Assembly (NCBI GenBank): GCA_963555705.1
Contig: OY743176.1
Location: 59,470,040 to 59,534,039 of the forward strand
Direction of reading: 5' to 3'
Length of the DNA: 64,000 nucleotides
From: Ligustrum vulgare
Taxonomy: Eukaryota; Streptophyta; Magnoliopsida; Lamiales; Oleaceae
Part shown: in pieces, positions 47,403 to 58,074 of the stretch
Layout of the letters: the number at the start of each line of letters is the position of its first letter
How positions within the stretch are numbered: the first letter of the stretch is position 1
Program-made: the position numbers and the translations under genes
The notes under the pieces: model-generated
What the model was told of the DNA's origin: nothing
Databases searched by the model: none
The model's input: only the letters and a program-made list of their open reading frames with translations

Positions 47403-49065
47403 TGATGGGTGTTGAATCCAATAAATAATAATGTTTTCTTACTCTCATAAAAATAAATTGTAATAGTGGTGAGTAATGTCGAATCCACAGATATTGGTTA
47501 TATTTAATTCCTCAAGAAAATTAAAACAACAAATTAAAAACAAGGGGGTTTTGAATATCGAATGCAAAATCAAATTGTAAATAAACAATTGCCGAATTAA
47601 ATTAATGAAAATATCAAGTTAAATAAATATTCATCCCAAGGCATAATCTCAATATTGGTTCATGGAATTGATCATGGATGCAAAAATAAAATCTTTTACT
47701 CATTCTCTAAATTGGTTATGGTCATTAATACGAACTAACAACCTATCTCTCATTACTTTATCGATAATCAAGAGACGCTCGTTGATTATTTTCCTAATCA
47801 ATAAACAACCTTACATACGATCGTAGGATTTAATTTACCAATAACATTAATTTCTAGAGAGACGACAAATTCTAACCAACAAATTCACACGCGTGATTTA
47901 TTTAAATTAGGTTATATGTCTTCATAACATGAGTCAAAAATCAATCTATAAGCAACTATGTTATTTGTCACTTATATTAGAAAACCTAAACAATTACGGA
48001 TGTAGATTCCTAATTGACTAAGTATTATTTTGACAATTAAAACAACGTGCACTTTGTGTTAATCAATCAAAATAACAACTTCAATTCACAAGCAAAAGAC
48101 ATATAAATAGAGAACAATTAAAGGAATAATTTAATTTAATTAGATCTCACAATTCTTGGTGAATCAAAATTTCGAATATCCTTGAACCGGAATAATAATT
48201 TAGCTATCCATAAACATTGTAAATTAAAAATTAAAAAGAATAGTAACTAAACAAGAATTCAAACTCCAAATTCGAGATTGATGAAAACGTGGCTGATGTG
48301 GTTTTTAATCCCCAGTCATAATGCATTCCTCCAATCCAAACCAAGAATTTGTTTCTTCCAACGTGTTGCAGCTGAGACCTTTTGCAACCACTCCCTCTTG
48401 CGGCACAGATTTTTTCCTCCAAAAATTGGTTAGTTTCCCCTTTTAATCCTTCCTTCCAAAAATATATCCTTTCTCTGCCGACTTCAATCCCAGCAAAACC
48501 CTCAAAATTAGTCCAGTAATTGGGCCCAAAATATGTCCAAAAATAGAGTCCAATTTTGTCCCCAAAATGTGTTGTTGTTTTTTTTCTTTTCCAATCAAAA
48601 TCTGCCCTTTTTGTCTTAAAATTTTGCTGCCCTTTCAAAAAGTCCAGCAGCTGGGTATTCTTTCTCCAAAATTTATGCCAATTGTCCTCCAAGAAAGATG
48701 ACCAATTTGTGGCCCAAATGCAAACTAATGTCCAGCCCATTTTCTTTGTTTTAAAACGGCTATTGCTTGAGCTTCTCCAAAAATTCTCGGCGCATCTCCA
48801 AAATAAAATCCTCCAACGTGTCCTAGGGTAGAAGAATAATGGGTATCAATGTGTGTTGCTGTGCTTTTCCTTTCCAATCAGAACAACCCACTTTCGAGTT
48901 CCAAAATCATTTTGTCTCAATTTGTGATCTTGAGTCCAATTTGATCCAAATCCTCCACCTAATCCACAAAACACAAAATATGATTAATATCCATAATTTA
49001 AGCATTTAAAATTATTGAATTAAGAAGAAGTATCACAAATAAAACAACAATTATGCATTCTATCA
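47403..49065 (-). repeat. Athila 5' LTR
   Basis: Begins TGATGGGTGTTGAATCC next to the primer site. The outer end is placed at ...GCATTCTATCA (49065) from the TG..CA rule and the partial target duplication. The length of about 1.66 kb fits Athila LTRs. Open frames inside are chance. Confidence 0.6.
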
Positions 49066-49734
49066 ATGAGAAATAGAGAATGAAGATACGAAACTTGAAG
49101 TTGCTAAAATTAATAATAAGTAATCCATTGTAGAAAATTACCTTGTCAAATGCAAAACCTATATCTATGTATTTCCTAGTGATTTTCTGTGAAATCGACA
49201 CCTCTCTTGTAATCCTTACAGTTCACGACCTGCGGAGCATTGTTCCACAACTCTCCCTCACTAAACGGTCAAAAAATTCACGAATTTGTAAACAAATAAC
49301 TCAAATTTTTGGAAAATGAAAGAAAAAAATCGAAACCCTCAAATTGTATAAATACACTACCTGCAATAAAGAAGCAACTATGGTATCATGAAGGCAGAAG
49401 ACACACAGATTAGAAGGTGTCTTTGGGGACGGAAACCTCATCATTCGGGAAAAGAATTGGCAAACGAAATGGAAGGGATGCAAACCCTAAAAAAAAAAAT
49501 TTGTAGGTAACTTTGTGTGTGTGTGGTTCGTAGGGGAAGGAGGGCAGAGTAGAGGAAAGGGCTTACCGAAGTTTGGCGGTGGCGTGGTTGGTGCTCGGCG
49601 ATGTTGGGTGGCGAGGCCGAAAATCAAGAGTTTACCGGAGTTTGGGATTTACGTTCTAATTTTTAACTTTTTGGTAATTTGCAATTTGATCCCTTATTTC
49701 TCTTCATATGCACAAGTAAGTCCCAAAATCATTT

Positions 49735-50085
49735 TACAACATGCATTTTGTGTTGCAAAAGGCTTGCCCTTTGGCAGCGCACGTGCGCGTTGCAAAGGCT
49801 AGGCTTTTGCAGCAAATGCAAAAGCCTAGTCTTTTGCAACGCGCATTGTGGGCTGCAAAAGTCAGCCTTTCGCAATGCGCGTTGCAAAAGTTTGAACTAA
49901 AGGTAACATTTTCTGAACGTTGTAAAAGCTTATTATTAACAACACTCACATCATGAATATTGTTAAAACTCAAATAAATGAATCAAAGGTAACATGGAAC
50001 AAGTGAATGTTGCAATAGACCAATTTTTGCAACATGCAATTCTCGAATGTTGTCATTTGCATGTTGCAAAATGATCTTTTTCTTG
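49735..50085. repeat. Right subterminal repeats of element A
   Basis: Inverted and direct TTGCAAMG / GCGCGTTGCAAAAG motifs, including AAAGCCTAG-type blocks, before the TTCTTGTAGTG end. Confidence 0.75.
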
Positions 50086-50174
50086 TAGTGGCTCAAGTTG
50101 TTTGACATTCATTTTCCAATAGGCACTACAACAAAAATAGCCTTTTGCAACACTCAAAAAATGTTGCCAAAAGG

Positions 50175-50600
50175 TTTTTGCAACGTTTGGCAAGTGTTGC
50201 AAATCGCAGTGTTGCCGTAGAGAAAAAACTTTTTGCAACATTTTTTGAACGTTGCAAAAGATTGAAATAAACGTTGCAATAGACCTTTTGCAACGTTTAT
50301 TAAGTGTTGCGGTAGACCCTTTTGTAACGTTTATTAGGTGTTGCGGTAGACCCTTTTGCAACGTTTATTAAGTGTTGCGGTAGACCTTTTTGCAACGTTT
50401 ATTAAGTGTTGTCGTAGAACCTTTTGCAACGTTTTTTAAGTGTTGCCGTAGATCTTTTTGCAACGTTTATTAAGTATTGCTGTAAACCCTTTTACAACGT
50501 TTTTAAAGTGTTGCAAAAACATTTAACCCAACCTTTGGCAACATTTATTCAGTGTTGACGTAGACCCTTGTGCAACGTTTTTTGAACGTTGCTATATATA
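50175..50600. repeat. Left subterminal array of CACTA element B
   Basis: About eleven units, most reading CAACGTTTATTAAGTGTTGC plus GGTAGACCCTTTTG at about 41-bp spacing. Each core is an imperfect palindrome. Confidence 0.9.
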
Positions 50601-52880
50601 TATATATTTAAAATATTATTGAACAAATTATTTATAAAACCCAAATTTTTGTAATTACTTCATTAAAATGGTATTTTAAATTAAAAAACAAAAATAAATA
50701 CATTATGAATTTTTAAATCCATACAAAATAAAGTTTTGATAATGTCTAATAAATCCACAATACAGAATAACAAATCCACGAAAGAAAGTGTTGATAATGT
50801 TTAACAAATTCGCAAAAGAACATCATCATTTGACAAAAGAAATATTTTACTACGGGAATATCAACTTCATCCCGCAATATAACCGCACCTTTAGATCGCA
50901 AAATTCGGTCCATCTTCAAAGTTACACCTATAACAAATTTGAGCAAAGTTATAAGTGAATGTCACGCTTTACTTAATAAATGTTAGAAAAAATAAAAAAT
51001 AGAGTTAAAAGCAAAATACATTTATATCTTTCAAATGTGATTTCATAGAAATTGATATGACTTGTCCTAAATCAATCTACTAGACCAGAGACGTAAAGTG
51101 TAAAATGAGCTTTCACCCAAAGTGTAAAACTTAAACTTAGACGTGTTAACTTCTCTTTCCTTCCCTTCTATTGTAAAAAATTCTACAAAAATTTCGACAG
51201 AACCTCCCCTATAAATTGTACTTAGTCAACCTGTAAAAAAACATCATGACCAACATAATAACTTAAAAATCAAATCAACACCTAAAACAACTTTCAACAT
51301 CAATCCCTAACTCCTTAACATCACAAATTCAACAATAAACTCTATCTAAACCCAAATCAAATTTAAAACTAATTAATAATAGCTAACAAAAATCTTGAAT
51401 TCAAATTAAGCTTGTTTTCAAATAGACTTATATGAAGTTAGTCATAAATAAGAATTACACAAGATCATTGAATAAATAAACATTTCTTATCATAAGAAGC
51501 TCTTCCACTAGCATTTCCAGTGCTTTTGCTCAGTTCATGACCACCTGAAACGTGGGGGAGAAAATATGAGTTTTCAATAATCAACTCTATCTATTATAAT
51601 GTATATGCACAATATATAAGTTACTTCTCAAGACTTCCTTAAGAAATATTTGGCATGTGAGAAAAAATAAATAAGATATAATAAAAAAATTTAAATAAAC
51701 AATATGTAAAGCTAGATTAAAAAACCTGAGACGTAAAAGCACGTGAACTTCTGTCCTCCACATTCTTACTATTACTCTATAAAGTGACACAAAAATTACT
51801 GGATGTTATTCTGCATATTAAATTACTTGGAAATAGTACTAAAAAAACATGAAATGTTAAATAAACATATAACATTTAATGTCTAAAACAAGTATTTCAC
51901 TATTGACAGAAGCTCCATTTAACATAGGCAACATACGTAAATACATATCCATTATGATCTAATGGATAATAAGTATTTCACCATTGATAGAAGGAGAATG
52001 TTATTACAAAATTGTACCTGCCTGCCCATACCCTTATTACATGTTGAGGATAAGACTCTACTTATAGTCTAAGATTCAATTTCTAACGAAAAATTAGCCT
52101 TTACATTGCAAAGAAACATGTTTCGCGAGAGGAAGCAAGCATAAAGCAAGAACAGATCGATAACATAAAATGACAGGATCTCGTGCTCATATTCATGCTT
52201 GTGCTTTGTGTATAAACATTAGGACTACATTAACAAGTAGTGCATTAATCAATTGCTGCAATAGTAAAGGTTAAACTTTGAAGACAATTAGTTCGTGACC
52301 GAAACAGTACATTCAAGAATTGCACACACATAATTAGTATAATAATTCTGGATATGAATATTTCTCAATGCCAGATATACTGCGCATTGTTTAACTACAA
52401 ACCAGTTCTTAATTATCAATTCTATCTTCTTCCTAAGGTTACTCAAAATCAGCCATACATTAAACCACTAATCAGTTTAACAGCTATTATCATCCGAAAA
52501 TAATCCATGGACGATGCAGATACTTCTAGAGAACCTAAGAGGATGAGAGACCATGATACACTTGCTAAAGGTAATACAATTCTACATATACATGCAAACA
52601 AATTGAAACGAATTATTTCTTTTGAACCTTTATAAAGTACAAATCCTCACTCGGTATAGAAGCATTTATACTCGGGCAGAATGTATACCTGCTGGTGATG
52701 TGTTGATTGCTAATTCTAGTTGAATATTAATTTTCTTCTTCATTTTTGTCCTTTACCTTATCTGCATTAAGGCAAAGAAAACTGTGTGAGGCAGTATCAA
52801 GGTACAAATGAACATATCCAATATACACACAGGACATCGTTGAGCGTACTGACCAACGGTATATCAAACATCACCACCCA
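50601..52880. other. AT-rich interior of element B
   Basis: No transposase. A possible short exon (minus strand, about 51484-51547) follows a TTTCAG acceptor and reads GGHELSKSTGNASGRASYDK. I do not recognise the family. Confidence 0.35.
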
Positions 52881-53240
52881 AAACCACAACCCACCTGCAG
52901 CAAACTTCCACCATCACCACCGGTATCACCATCACCACCGCCACCTCCTTCATCACCAACACAACCAGCCACCGTCATCACCAATTCCAAAATCGCCACA
53001 AAGCTCAGTCAACCCAAGCTCCACCAAACTTCAACCTCCACCGAACCGGCCAAACCACCACCGCAGCAAACACCACCTCACCATTTGAATCCACAATCGA
53101 ACCACAATACTCAACAACCCATTCCAAAAACCACCCCTGACGAGAACCACACATTTCCACCGCAACACCACCGCACAGCTAACCACCTCCACTGCCCAAC
53201 CTCGAACCGCCATCTACCAGCCCCAAAATCAAACCAAAAA
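52881..53240. other. CCA-rich low-complexity tract
   Basis: Runs of CACCAC/CCACC make a His/Pro-rich open frame on the plus strand and a Gly/Val-rich one on the minus strand. Both look compositional. Confidence 0.5.
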
Positions 53241-53584
53241 CCCAATAATAGATGAACCACAGTTACTTACCTCGACCGCCGACTGCTTGACCGGTTTTTA
53301 CCACCGAAAATCGCGATTTTGAGCCTCGGTTTTTCATGCCAAAATCGCCCAAAATTCATCTTTTCTTCACATATCCACATCGCACCTGTAACCGTCGCGT
53401 GCCGGCAGTGCAATAGCCGGCTGAACCGCCGAAAAACCCAGATCGACGATGGCCCCGTCGTAGCCCTTCTCTTCTCTCTGATCCGACTTAGAGAGAGAGT
53501 GGAATTGAGGGTGAGAGAGAGAGAGAATAAAAACCTGATATTATATTTTTATTTTCAAAATTTACAATTTAGTCTCCAACTATT

Positions 53585-53795
53585 AAACGTTGCAAAAGGT
53601 TGAACTCTTTTTGCAACATTCAATAAATGTTGCAAATGAGTCTCTTTTGCAACATTCACTTGACAAATGTTGCTAAAGCTCAATTGTTAACACCAATCGC
53701 AACATTCACTTCTTAAAATGTTGCAATATGTCTCTTTAGCAACATTCAACTGCCGAATGTTGCAATTCAAGTGTTACAAAAACCCTTTTTTGTTG
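53585..53795. repeat. Right subterminal repeats of element B
   Basis: Alternating TTGCAACATTCA and AATGTTGCAA units, about nine motifs, up to the TTGTTGTAGTG end. Confidence 0.85.
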
Positions 53796-53803
53796 TAGTG
53801 AGG

Positions 53804-55152
53804 ACAATGTCAATTTTATTTTCTCTCCGAAAAAATATGTTGATATTAGGATTTTATGTTTTGATGATCGTTAATTAGAGGGTTTTGTTTCATGTACAAT
53901 TTCATTGAATTATTTATTTATTTATTTTTACTGAATTAGGAACTGATTCGACGGTGATGAGTAGGAGAAATAGATGGCAGAGGTGAAATTCGGGGAGATG
54001 TGTCCTGAGAAAAAACAACTATAGCTACTTCGTGATCTTCTTTTCGGAGAATAGTCGTAGTGTTACACTTAAGTCACCCGGGATAAGTAGTCTTAATGAT
54101 ATATAATTATGCATTTTAATTTTATGCAGGGAGTTTGCTTAATATGGTACTCTGAATGCCATCAAATGTAGCCATGAGACGAACCATATCACGAGTTACC
54201 AGAGATGATTAGATGATAATTAGAAGGGGCTGAATATTGGTTTTAATCATTGGTTCATTTTTGTATGAGTTAAAGTCCTCCAGGTTTTATCCATCAATTG
54301 ACTAATTACATTTCAGACTATGATTGCATCAATGGTAATGGCAACGATTATTAAATGACTTTAACATGTTATTTCTATAACAAACTTGCATAATTAGTCA
54401 TAAAGTAATTATTCCTCTTTAAACTTTACTTCATAAAATAACTATTTCATCTTCACACTTTATACACAAATTATTATTTTCCAAAAACTACTCCAAAATT
54501 CTTTTTACATTATAAATACAAATTTAGTTAATATTGTAGTACACATGACGCCCACGGTCGTGCAACGCACAATGCTCCACTAGTATATTAAAAAAAGAAA
54601 AAAAAAGGGATATCAGTGGTAATTTTTACGACTTGTGTTGATATTAGCTATTTTATAATTTCGAAGACTGTTTTGTAGATTTTTGCGAGCATTTTAAAGT
54701 AATATACTAAAAACTCAATTTTGTCTAAAGTATACATATTTTTTAAAATGGTATGAAAGTTAACTCATAAAAGAAAAATTGAAAATACATTTTTAAGAAC
54801 CGGTAACCATAATGATTTTTTTTTTTTTAAAAAAAAAGACAAGTTGAGTGGTTATTTTGGATGTGCATTCTCCTTATTTTGGCAGTCGTTGTATGATTTT
54901 GGAAAAGTAGATTTGTAGATTTTTGTGACCTCTTCGAAGTGGTACATCAAAAACTCATATTTGTCTAAAATGCATATATGTCGAAAATGCAACGAAAGTT
55001 CAATTCCCTTTTTGTCATCTCTCCTAGAATTATTTCGTTTTTGCTAACTTGGTAAGAGCTGGAAGAATTTTGCATGCTAATTATTTATTAAGAGCCAACA
55101 CTCTAAACGGGAAAAAAAAAAACTGGATACTTGGAGAAATTAGAGTTGTCTT
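53804..55152. other. AT-rich DNA with an isolated Helitron-like 3' end
   Basis: At 54557-54583 the plus strand shows a TCGTGC-AAC-GCACA hairpin, then CTAG and T. No 5' TC end was found upstream. The sequence before and after holds no gene. Confidence 0.5.
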
Positions 55153-55160
55153 GTTGCAAC

Positions 55161-56069
55161 TAGGCGAGGGCGTGGTTTCATATGGTTCTGGTTCCTAGGG
55201 AATCGAATCGAACCAAGAACCGATAGTTCTTTTGTAAAGGTTTTTTTTATAAGAGAAGAACCGAACCGGAACCGAACCGAACCGAACCGTTTGGTTCTTT
55301 TGATTCTGGTTCTGATTTTGGTTTCGATTTCCTAAACTAAATTTTTTCAAACTTAAGCGATGAAGTCATGGTAGATTCCGGTTGATAAGAGTTGTAAGAC
55401 GGTAATGTCATCGACTTTGATCAAAATGCGAATACAACACTCAAAATCCTTGACATCAAAATATTCACTTCATTTTAGACAATAACGTATCTCCTCATTC
55501 GTGTGTATGTGCTCATTCTAAAAATTCTTCAATTTCTGCTCGTAATTCTCCACCTTTTCAGGAAACATTCGCACAAGTCCAGCAAATCCTTGAAAACAAA
55601 ATAACAATTAATTGTAAGATGAAGAGTGGAGATTTGTTGTTTGTTTATTCTTGAAGAACTGACGGCTGAAGGTTTGAAACTGAACGACAGAACCAGTAAA
55701 AGAAAAATGATTTTTGATCTATGGTTTTTTGTTTATTACTTGTTTTGCTTATAATTATTGTAATGTTTAATGAGTTAATAGTTGTTGGATAATTGGTATT
55801 GATTAATGGACTAGATAATATGCATTAAGATTATGAATTGATAATTTTTTTTTTCTTAAATTTATATTTAAAAAAATAAAAAAAATTGTGTTTTGTTATG
55901 GTTCTCGGTTCTGGTTCTGAACCAATAATCGGAACCAGAACCGGAACCGATGATTCTTGATTTTTAGAACCAGAACCGTTTAAAATTTTGATAGAATCGA
56001 ATCGAATCGAGCCGGGATCGAACCGGAATCGAACCGAACCGTTGGTTCCGATTCTTTTGCCCAGGCCTA
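55161..56069. mobile_element. hAT-like element rich in GGTTC/GAACC blocks
   Basis: Ends TAGGCGAGGGC and, inverted, TAGGCCTGGGC. An 8-bp target duplication GTTGCAAC lies on both sides (55153-55160 and 56070-56077). Subterminal zones are packed with CCGAACCGAACC and ATCGAATCGAA motifs. The core is AT-rich and noncoding. Confidence 0.85.
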
Positions 56070-56077
56070 GTTGCAAC

Positions 56078-56712
56078 AATCATGATATTAATTTGTCTAA
56101 TTTCGTGCTTAAGAAAAATATACACAAAATACTAGTAAGATCAAAACATAAAACAATATTATTACACTATCATATACATAATTATTACCGCATCCCATGA
56201 ATCGCATTGGTCACAACTAGTAATTGTTTATATAGATTCGTAAGATTAAGAATTATTTTACCTACTTTTACCTACTTATTATTTACTTATTTTGTAAGAC
56301 TCTTATCTTATAATCTAATATAAGCAAACATTCACCTTTCTATTTAAGTTCTAAAAATCTAAAAAATTATTTATTTATCCAGATGAACATGTATTTATTT
56401 ATCCTCTAATGGTGTTTATTATTCCAAATATATGCTACTAAAACTATATGCTAAAACTGGAGATTGCATAAATTGTCAGCGGTAAATATATTTCAGACCA
56501 ACAATATAAGTTTAATATATGAATGTAATGATAAAAAAAAAAAACTTATTTATATATACAAAGAAGAATGACAAGAATTCTATTGATTTTGTTTCTACTA
56601 AATCCTGTTAACTTTACCAACTTCTTTGTCCATGGACAGTTCCTATGTACTTGACGAGTAAAGAACAAAAGATCTTGCGTAGTCTTGCAGCTCAATTCTG
56701 AATAGTGACTGC
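56078..56712. other. Intergenic DNA
   Basis: AT-rich; nothing recognised. Confidence 0.4.
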
Positions 56713-57055
56713 CTATAAGCTGAAGAATTTCTTACAAAAGTCATCAGAATTTTGAGAACCCTCAAAAATAAAGTTTACACTACATGCAGCAAACATATTC
56801 AAACTCCTCTCCCAATTGGTCATGCTTCCAACTTGCATATCCAATGAATTAAGCATATGAAAATAAGGTCCAAGTGCTCTCTTCATCATCTATCCAGAAG
56901 TTACATCCAAATTATTCCGAGAAGCAAAACACACTGAGAATCACCACTTCAAAATCAAAAAGTTCTTAACAAGAACATACTTGCCTCAAGTTGTCTACCA
57001 AAATGTAAAGATCTATCGAAAATGTAGTTGCTAACTCAATATTAATCGGACTCAT
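56713..57055 (-). CDS. Candidate two-exon small gene or gene remnant, 83 codons
   Basis: Exon 1 57055-56981 encodes MSPINIELATTFSIDLYILV plus DNLRQ. A 91-bp intron (GTATGT...GGATAG) joins it in frame to exon 2 56889-56713, which contains MMKRALGPYFHMLNSLDMQV, GSMTNWERSLNMFAACSV and NFIFEGSQNSDDFCKKFFSL, then TAG. Joined length is 83 codons plus stop. The protein-like composition and the open frame across a standard intron argue for gene origin. I do not recognise the family. Start codon choice is arbitrary; an upstream coding exon may exist or have been lost. A TATA-like CATATAAACC lies about 200 bp upstream. It may be a decayed fragment of a larger gene. Confidence 0.4.
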
Positions 57056-57239
57056 GCGTAATCTTGAAAAGGATTTTCTGCACTCGATTCATCTTTGGAT
57101 TCAACAAAGTGATGACCTCGAATGGTACTAACACCATAATTCTACCATTCACACGCAACATCTAGGCACTGTGCGACTTTGTATTTCAACTGAGATTCGA
57201 TTTTGAGTGTAGACGAAGGTTAATACACCTCTTCTAGGG

Positions 57240-57252
57240 GGGTTTATATGGG
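57240..57252 (-). promoter_or_regulatory. TATA-like motif upstream of the small reading frame
   Basis: The minus strand reads CCCATATAAACCCC, a plausible plant TATA context. It is about 190 bp before the ATG at 57055. Confidence 0.3.
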
Positions 57253-57255
57253 TGA

Positions 57256-58070
57256 AAAACTACTAATCATACAATATAAAGATTGATAAATGGATTCGTG
57301 GAAGATTGCTATGGATTATAGGGGTGCTTGAAATTTGTAAAAGATTAAATCTGGTGTATGGTTTTGGGATTATCTGAGAATAACTTGTAAGAGATGATTT
57401 GAAAGGAGTTTGAAGCTCCAATTTAGGGAATTTGATTGTGATTATGATTGTGGCTTTCTTAGTGGAGCAAAATTAGATGCCAAAATGATAAGGCTGCAAG
57501 AGTTGTGCACATTTCCAGTTTTCACATTTACTATATTATTACAATATTTTTAGTTAAAAAAAATGTACATGTAATTTTTGAATATTAATTAAATAATAGG
57601 TAACTGGTGCAATTTCCTCTAAACAAAATGACATGTAATGAGGCCTTCTGGGTTAATTTGGAGCCCTCGTGAGTAATAATTACTGTACACGTAGCAATAT
57701 CTTATAGTATTTGTTTAGATATAATATAATTGTAATTGATGACATTCAATTTTGTCTTTTAACTTATATTTCCATCGAGAAGGATTTTTTTAGACCGACA
57801 TATAGAGGTTGGCGATTTGATTTGTTTTCTACCCTAGTGTATAACTCGTGTGTTATACGTGATTTTATAATAATGTTAACAACTTTTTTTGAAATTATGA
57901 AAGAATAATAGTTCAAGAGAAATTCGAATTCGATTCTAGTCGTAGAATAGAATGACCGAAAAAATGTCATTCAATCTCTAAAAGGAAGAAGGGAGTTTCA
58001 AATAAAAAAAGTGACTATAAATATCAAGACTATTACATCTTAAAACTGAAATTGTTTAGATTGTAATCAA
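57256..58070. other. Intergenic DNA
   Basis: AT-rich; no gene or repeat recognised. Confidence 0.4.
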
Positions 58071-58074
58071 TTAA

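Larger units (their letters stand above)
43643..49065 (-). mobile_element. Athila-type Ty3-gypsy element, pol missing
   Basis: Minus orientation: 5' LTR about 47403-49065, primer site 47381-47397, gag-protease 45050-47308, and a 3' LTR remnant from 43643. GTGAG precedes the left end and ATGAG follows the right end (4 of 5 match). Between protease and the left LTR there is only about 1.3 kb, including a GTTGCCTCCTGGAAGCGCC block of the kind I associate with Athila-group noncoding regions. Reverse transcriptase, RNase H and integrase are gone. Confidence 0.72.
40198..50090. mobile_element. CACTA-like element A, non-autonomous, with nested retroelement
   Basis: Starts CACTACAATAAAAACAGC and ends TTTTTCTTGTAGTG, so the terminal repeats read CACTACAA(T/G)AAAAA. 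Both ends carry TTGCAAC-type subterminal repeats (40210-40610 and 49735-50085). No TNPD or TNPA transposase is seen. The flanking 3-mers (ACG and GCT) do not match, so the two ends may come from different insertions. Much of the interior is an Athila-type element at 43643-49065. Confidence 0.6.
50124..53800. mobile_element. CACTA-like element B with 3-bp target duplication
   Basis: Starts CACTACAACAAAAATAGCC and ends TTTTTTGTTGTAGTG. AGG lies on both sides (50121-50123 and 53801-53803), the expected 3-bp CACTA duplication. 3677 bp with subterminal arrays at both ends and no transposase coding. Its left end is 33 bp from the right end of element A. Confidence 0.88.

Noticed and set aside
48231..48831. 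169- and 91-codon frames near 48.5 kb
   Set aside because: They fall within the Athila LTR and show no known domain.
50175..50600. Centromeric-type satellite
   Set aside because: The array is short, has 41-bp units, and is bounded by CACTA ends.
52786..53213. His/Pro-rich and Gly/Val-rich open frames
   Set aside because: They come from CCA/GGT low-complexity sequence inside CACTA element B, with no domain.
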